Under the pieces are notes generated by a model. It was not told the origin of the DNA, made no database searches, and saw nothing but the letters and a program-made list of their open reading frames with translations. The position numbers were made by a program, and so were the translations under genes. A stretch of 34,104 nt of DNA, taken from Planctomycetaceae bacterium (lineage in GTDB: Bacteria > Planctomycetota > Planctomycetia > Planctomycetales > Planctomycetaceae). Of this stretch, positions 34,104 to 34,104 are shown one piece after another; position 1 is the stretch's first letter, and every line of letters begins with the position of its first letter. The DNA lies in assembly GCA_003445035.1 (NCBI GenBank), contig DLVV01000368.1, positions 1 through 34,104 on the forward strand. Reading direction: 5' to 3'.

Positions 34104-34104
34104 C

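Overview
This is a GC-rich, gene-dense chromosomal stretch, most likely from a member of the Planctomycetota. The assignment rests on several things: a secreted DUF1080 (3-keto-disaccharide hydrolase) protein, two Gfo/Idh/MocA oxidoreductases, a ThiE carrying an N-terminal ThiD2-type domain, a leucine-rich-repeat lipoprotein, small secreted proteins of unknown function, and weak or absent Shine-Dalgarno sequences before many genes. I see no rRNA, tRNA, CRISPR array, insertion sequence or prophage. Most of the content is housekeeping and metabolic.

Layout. 1-4.1 kb: an SGNH-hydrolase-like membrane protein (+), then a phosphate-selective-type porin and a beta-carbonic anhydrase (-). 4.1-6.5 kb: a YkgJ-type cysteine-cluster protein and ThiF (-). 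6.6-10.9 kb: a small membrane-anchored protein (+), then a DUF374 acyltransferase, a secreted ComEC-like metallo-beta-lactamase, an AI-2E family permease and a short unknown protein (-). 10.9-14.2 kb: a SAM methyltransferase directly behind clpC (-). 14.4-19.2 kb: a fused thiE (+), a secreted PDZ protein (-), thiS-thiG (+) and an enoyl reductase-like MDR protein (-). 19.4-22.3 kb: a Gfo/Idh/MocA protein overlapping a secreted unknown, then ispH (+). 22.3-25.5 kb: a CpdA-like phosphodiesterase, the DUF1080 protein and a metallo-beta-lactamase (-). 25.5-28.4 kb: an old-yellow-enzyme relative, a structured intergenic region with a strong terminator, and a second Gfo/Idh/MocA gene (+). 28.5-33.3 kb: frdABCD, a STAS protein and a LOG protein (+). 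The window ends inside or at the start of an LRR lipoprotein gene (-).

How the genes work together. Four thiamine genes (thiF, thiE, thiS, thiG) lie within 13 kb but in separate transcription units; ThiF, ThiS and ThiG form the thiazole sulfur-transfer branch and ThiE joins the two rings. frdABCD encodes a complete E. coli-type (type D) quinol:fumarate reductase, which suggests anaerobic or microaerobic fumarate respiration. The sugar-related genes (DUF1080, two Gfo/Idh/MocA) fit a polysaccharide-degrading lifestyle.

The most unusual items are: (1) a three-domain Clp-N/ThiD2/ThiE fusion encoded head-to-head with clpC, whose N-terminal repeats it resembles; (2) a lower-GC structured region at about 27.04-27.21 kb that ends in a UUCG-capped intrinsic terminator and has possible competing pairings, so it could be a small RNA or a leader attenuator; (3) the frdABCD cluster; and (4) promoter-like elements placed so close to start codons that leaderless mRNAs are suggested.
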